Assembly: GCA_003993805.1 (NCBI GenBank)
Contig: RSEF01000005.1
Coordinates: 34,273,583 to 34,337,582 of the forward strand
DNA: 64,000 nucleotides
DNA from: Himantopus leucocephalus
Lineage: Eukaryota > Chordata > Aves > Charadriiformes > Recurvirostridae
Reading direction: 5' to 3'
Positions 60,581 to 64,000 of this stretch are shown here, piece after piece (the stretch's first letter is position 1; every line of letters starts with the position of its first letter). The position numbers and the translations under genes were made by a program. The notes under the pieces are model-generated. The model worked only from the letters and a program-made list of their open reading frames with translations. It did not search any database and was not told where the DNA came from.

Positions 60581-63500
60581 TGTTTGTTTCACTTTCTTAA
60601 CATAAAACATTTAAAAGTAAATAATGCTTTCCCTAGAAACAGAAACATCCTAAGAATAACAGTAACATAATTGTATCAAAATAAAGGTTTGAATATAGAT
60701 GTAAACTAGAGAGTCATTTTTACATTCTCTGTGGATTCTGCATTTACTAAAGAATATCTGCATAAAACCCAACAAACCTAAAACTATGAGTTGGTGATCT
60801 GCCAAGTGAAGAAGAGACCCATTTAAGGAGGATCAAAGTATTGAAAATTCTAAATCATCTTTTTGGGCAGAGTATATTAAGAATATCTTTTCTTTTTTAA
60901 AAAGTTTAAGGCCTGCCAGAGATTCAAATTTTCAAAAGTGAATGTACTGGAAGAAGATGATAAATTAATGAAAAAAAATGAATGAGAACTGGATACTGTA
61001 CACGAAGGAATTCCAAAGTAATTTAAGATTGAGTGGTTGAAATGCTAACATAAACATACAGTCTTTGATTTAAACTGGCCACTATGCCAGAGGACTAGAC
61101 GGTAGCAGATGTTGTGCATTTTTCCCTCCTGTAACTGAAGAAAGAATCATCCAGGGCAATACAGATCAACACCTTTTTCAGTACTAGGAAGGTTAAACAA
61201 AATAATAAGTAAACACCAGATTTTAGAATACAAAGATAACCTCTTAGATTATGGGCAAACAAGCAGAGATCCATGAAGAAAAACTGTTTCTCAAAAGAGA
61301 ATGGGTTAAAAAAGTTTATTTGGAGGTTTTAATTTCTTATGCTAAGATCCCATAGGATGAACTAATCAGAGGAGTGAGTAGACGGAGAAACAGAGATGTT
61401 ATGCGTAAAAAATGGTATTAAGAATAGTAATGAACAGTTGAAACGTTAAAATATTAAAATCATATCTCAGGACTGATGAAAAGGAGAAAGGACTGTCAGT
61501 GAAGCAGGAAATTTTTCATTTGACACACTGTTTAGATGGGTCAAAACAAAGAAAAAATGTGGAGTAGACTAGAAAAGAGCTTCAAAAGATAATGTGATGG
61601 TAGGTGAAGTTCAGTGTTGTAATGTAAATGTAAATCATACTGATAAATGTAACAAACACTGCACTTAGTAAGTTTCTGAATTAGCAGTGAGTGCTCTGTG
61701 CAATCATTGTGAATAATTGATTGAAAACATTCTTTACGTAGTGGAATTTTAAAAAGCAAACAATGTGTGAAGAACTATTTTTAAAAAGAGATAAAAAATA
61801 GTAACAGAAATGCTCCATTAAATAAATCAGTGACACAGCTTCATGCTGAATACCTGCATCTGGATACAATCCCTCCCAAAAGCCGAAAAAGTAGGAAACA
61901 TTTCAGAACTTGTTGTTAACTTACAATCAAATTCTGTAAAAACAAAGATGTACAGAAATGAACAGAATGGAGAAGATATACCAGACATTACTTAATACAA
62001 GTAACAAGAGGACTTGAAAAAAAAACTTTAAAAATATTACTTCTGTGAGGTTTTGTTTCCTAAATTTGTATGTTTAGTAATTTTTGTAAAAGTTTTTTTT
62101 AAACCTAGTAAAATACTAAGCTCCGTGAAACTAATTTTCACAAGGAACTGTCAAATTCAATAATTCAGTGGGATTCATGATTTCTATATACAGTAGATAA
62201 CATAGAAGCGTAAGGGTTCCAGAACGAGTTCACAGAATGAATTCTATCTACATAATGGTAGATTTTGAGAAAGAGGTGCCCATGAACAGGCTATTCTGTA
62301 GAAGTTATTTTACAGAATTAATAGACGATTGTGACTACTGCAGGAGCAGAACACCAGACCAGAGGTACTGTTTTTCTGATTAACACCTTGTCATCCTACA
62401 ATGGGCTCCTGGGCTTGAGTCACACCTTCTGGGAATAACTCTGCAGCATCCGAAGACACACACTATACCTGTAGGTAGCTTAACAGTGTAGCAGAGAGGA
62501 TGACTCTTGTGACATGTGAAGCGTGACAATAGGGGAAGCGAGCTACCAGGTTATCCGGTAGTGTGCCTGAGCAAGCCATTTGAACAACATGCTGGACAGC
62601 CAGAGAAGAAATAGAGAACATCTGTTTTCATTTGTCACCCACCATTTGTAACCAGTGTTACAAATGTTTGACTCAATACAATCCTTCTAATTAAAAGCTT
62701 TTGAGATTAGACAGTGAGCTCCTACCAAGATGTTATGCTGAAGAACGGTGGTCATCCAGCACTGAAGTCTGCTTCCATGTCTCCTCTCTCCAGATAAGCT
62801 AGAGGCTAGAAGAACCATGATACCTACTGAGGTGCAAATTTTGAAAAGACCTGAGTTTTCACTTCTTACCATGACATTTAAAGCTAAACTTTCTTTCCTT
62901 CTACATTCAGATATAGAACAATGAGTTGGAACAAGCTGGCATTTTTGTTTGCTTTAACAGGCAGGTGGCTTACCGTTCTAATATTAATGGATGCCCCTAG
63001 GCATGGAATTCTTTTACATCATTTTTTGTTACTCACAAAAAAAGTTCAGGATTTTTCCTGTTTCTTTCCTTAGTCCTTTCTTTTTTTCCTAGAGACCTTT
63101 TTATTTTAGGAGAGGGAGGATAAAGATGTATGAAAAATTTTATTTTTCTTTTCACCACTGCAGGATTTTTTACAGTCTGCTGTCATGCTTTTACTTTCCA
63201 GTTTTTGAAAGGGAAACGTATATGCTGTTATGGATCTCAGGAATGACTTTATACAAATCTCAGTACCAAAATTTAGAGTAGTCTTTCTTAGTACTATCTG
63301 TTATGCAGTGCTGCCTCAGTAATGATTTGTTGATTGAAAAAGATTATGAAAAAAGTTAATAAATTTAATTGTGAGAGAAGTCCAGTGAAGTGTTGAAGTT
63401 ATTTAGGGAAACTTTTCTCAGTTTAAATATGAGACCTTTCAGAAGGTCTTTTGTCAAGCCAGCCTCGTTCACACAATTGTAGTAGTGCAGTCTAAATTTT

Positions 63501-63653
63501 GAACTGTGAAGCTTTCTGTCAGCACCAAGTCCTTATCCTATGAAGCCTATAAGCGTGTGTAGGTTTGCCAGTTTACATAAAGATAGGGTTTCATATTCTT
63601 TTAATTGCCTTCATGGAGGCAGGAGAAAGGAAGCAATATTCACGAGTGCTAAA
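60581..63653. other. Non-coding, nothing recognised
   Basis: AT-rich with short open frames only. No gene or named repeat recognised. Confidence 0.55.
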
Positions 63654-63722
63654 ATGAACATACCGACGCACGTCAGCCTACTGCTGCTAGTCACCCTAGC
63701 CTCGGCCTCCAGTCAATGGTGA
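63654..63722 (+). other. Short frame resembling a signal peptide (speculative)
   Basis: From the ATG at 63654 (context AAAATGA, purine at -3) the frame reads 22 residues and a stop, including THVSLLLLVTLASAS: a short polar start, a hydrophobic core and a small-residue end, as in a cleaved secretory signal. The stop TGA overlaps a GT that could be a weak donor (ATG|GTGACA, 63717-63724), which would make this a first coding exon. The bases are richer in CpG than the surroundings. No promoter or second exon is visible, and chance is a fair explanation. Confidence 0.12.
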
Positions 63723-63925
63723 CAGACAGGTTATTCTAGAAGATTATTTAAAATTTAAGACCCTCTGCTCTGTCTTCTAAGGAAAATGATCTCTCCCAAT
63801 TTACACTAGAGAGAGCCTGGAGAGATTGTCCTTTCTAGGCTGAGGTTAGCCTTTGGGAATAGCCACTTCAGCATGGATCCCTTCAAAACCAGTTATATAA
63901 ATTTAGACTTTAGCAAAACATATAA

Positions 63926-64000
63926 CCACAGAATGGTTTGGTTTGGAAGAGACCTTGAAGATCATCTAGTTCCAACCCCCTTGCTGTGGGCAGGGACACC
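63926..64000 (-). mobile_element. CR1 LINE 3' end, cut by window edge
   Basis: ACAGAATGGTTTGG, TTGGAAGAGACCTTGAAGAT, CATCTAGTTCCAACCCCC, then GGGCAGGGACACC is the exact complement pattern of the CR1 3' terminus. The element lies on the minus strand, with its body continuing beyond the right edge. Confidence 0.95.

Noticed and set aside
1..64000. CRISPR arrays, bacterial operons, tRNA or rRNA genes
   Set aside because: No spaced direct repeats, no operon-like dense coding, and no intact tRNA or rRNA sequence recognised on either strand.

Overview
This window is vertebrate, and almost certainly bird, nuclear DNA from a draft assembly. The main evidence is several CR1 non-LTR retrotransposon fragments, recognisable by their reverse-transcriptase remnants and by the avian CR1 3' end (GGTTGGACTAGATGATC-like, CCTTCCAACC, ATTCTATGATTCTATG). 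A solo LTR of the ERVL-like family common in neoavian birds (TGTCCTGGTTT...AAACCAGGACA ends), traces of old amniote repeats (MIR and others) and an AT-rich background agree with this. I cannot name the species or the chromosome.

No convincing protein-coding gene, rRNA, tRNA or CRISPR array is visible. The long open frames are either CR1 remnants or isolated frames of unrecognised sequence, so the window is best read as a gene desert or the inside of a very large intron. Working from left to right: 1-8.6 kb is AT-rich non-coding DNA with a MIR trace and a pair of adjacent hairpins. 8.6-10.1 kb holds two CR1 pieces, one interrupted by a 100-N gap. 10.5-11.4 kb holds a stretch that looks like a conserved non-coding element, followed by an old amniote repeat. 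12.5-13.0 kb is the minus-strand solo LTR. 13.2-14.7 kb is the longest CR1 copy, with broken RT frames, and it runs straight into a pentanucleotide satellite at 14.73-14.85 kb. 19.1 kb has a CR1 tail after a 10-N gap. 20.3-20.6 kb and 35.7-35.95 kb are near-identical direct duplications, each split by a single N. 23.0 kb has a minus-strand MIR. 31.0-32.0 kb is richer in GC, with a C-run/T-run tract and the longest open frame outside repeats. 33.5-34.7 kb is rich in TAATTA-type sites. 41.1-42.0 kb is another CR1. 48.4 kb has another old repeat and then a 100-N gap. 52.4-52.6 kb has an exon-like segment. 58.1-58.4 kb and 60.0-60.6 kb look like conserved non-coding sequence. A minus-strand CR1 runs off the right end.

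No genes act together here. The main interest is in testable possibilities: candidate micro-exons or small exons, enhancer-like stretches, and several assembly-quality signals that would affect any analysis of the region. I found no convincing new biological system. Family assignments rest on recognition by eye, without any database search.
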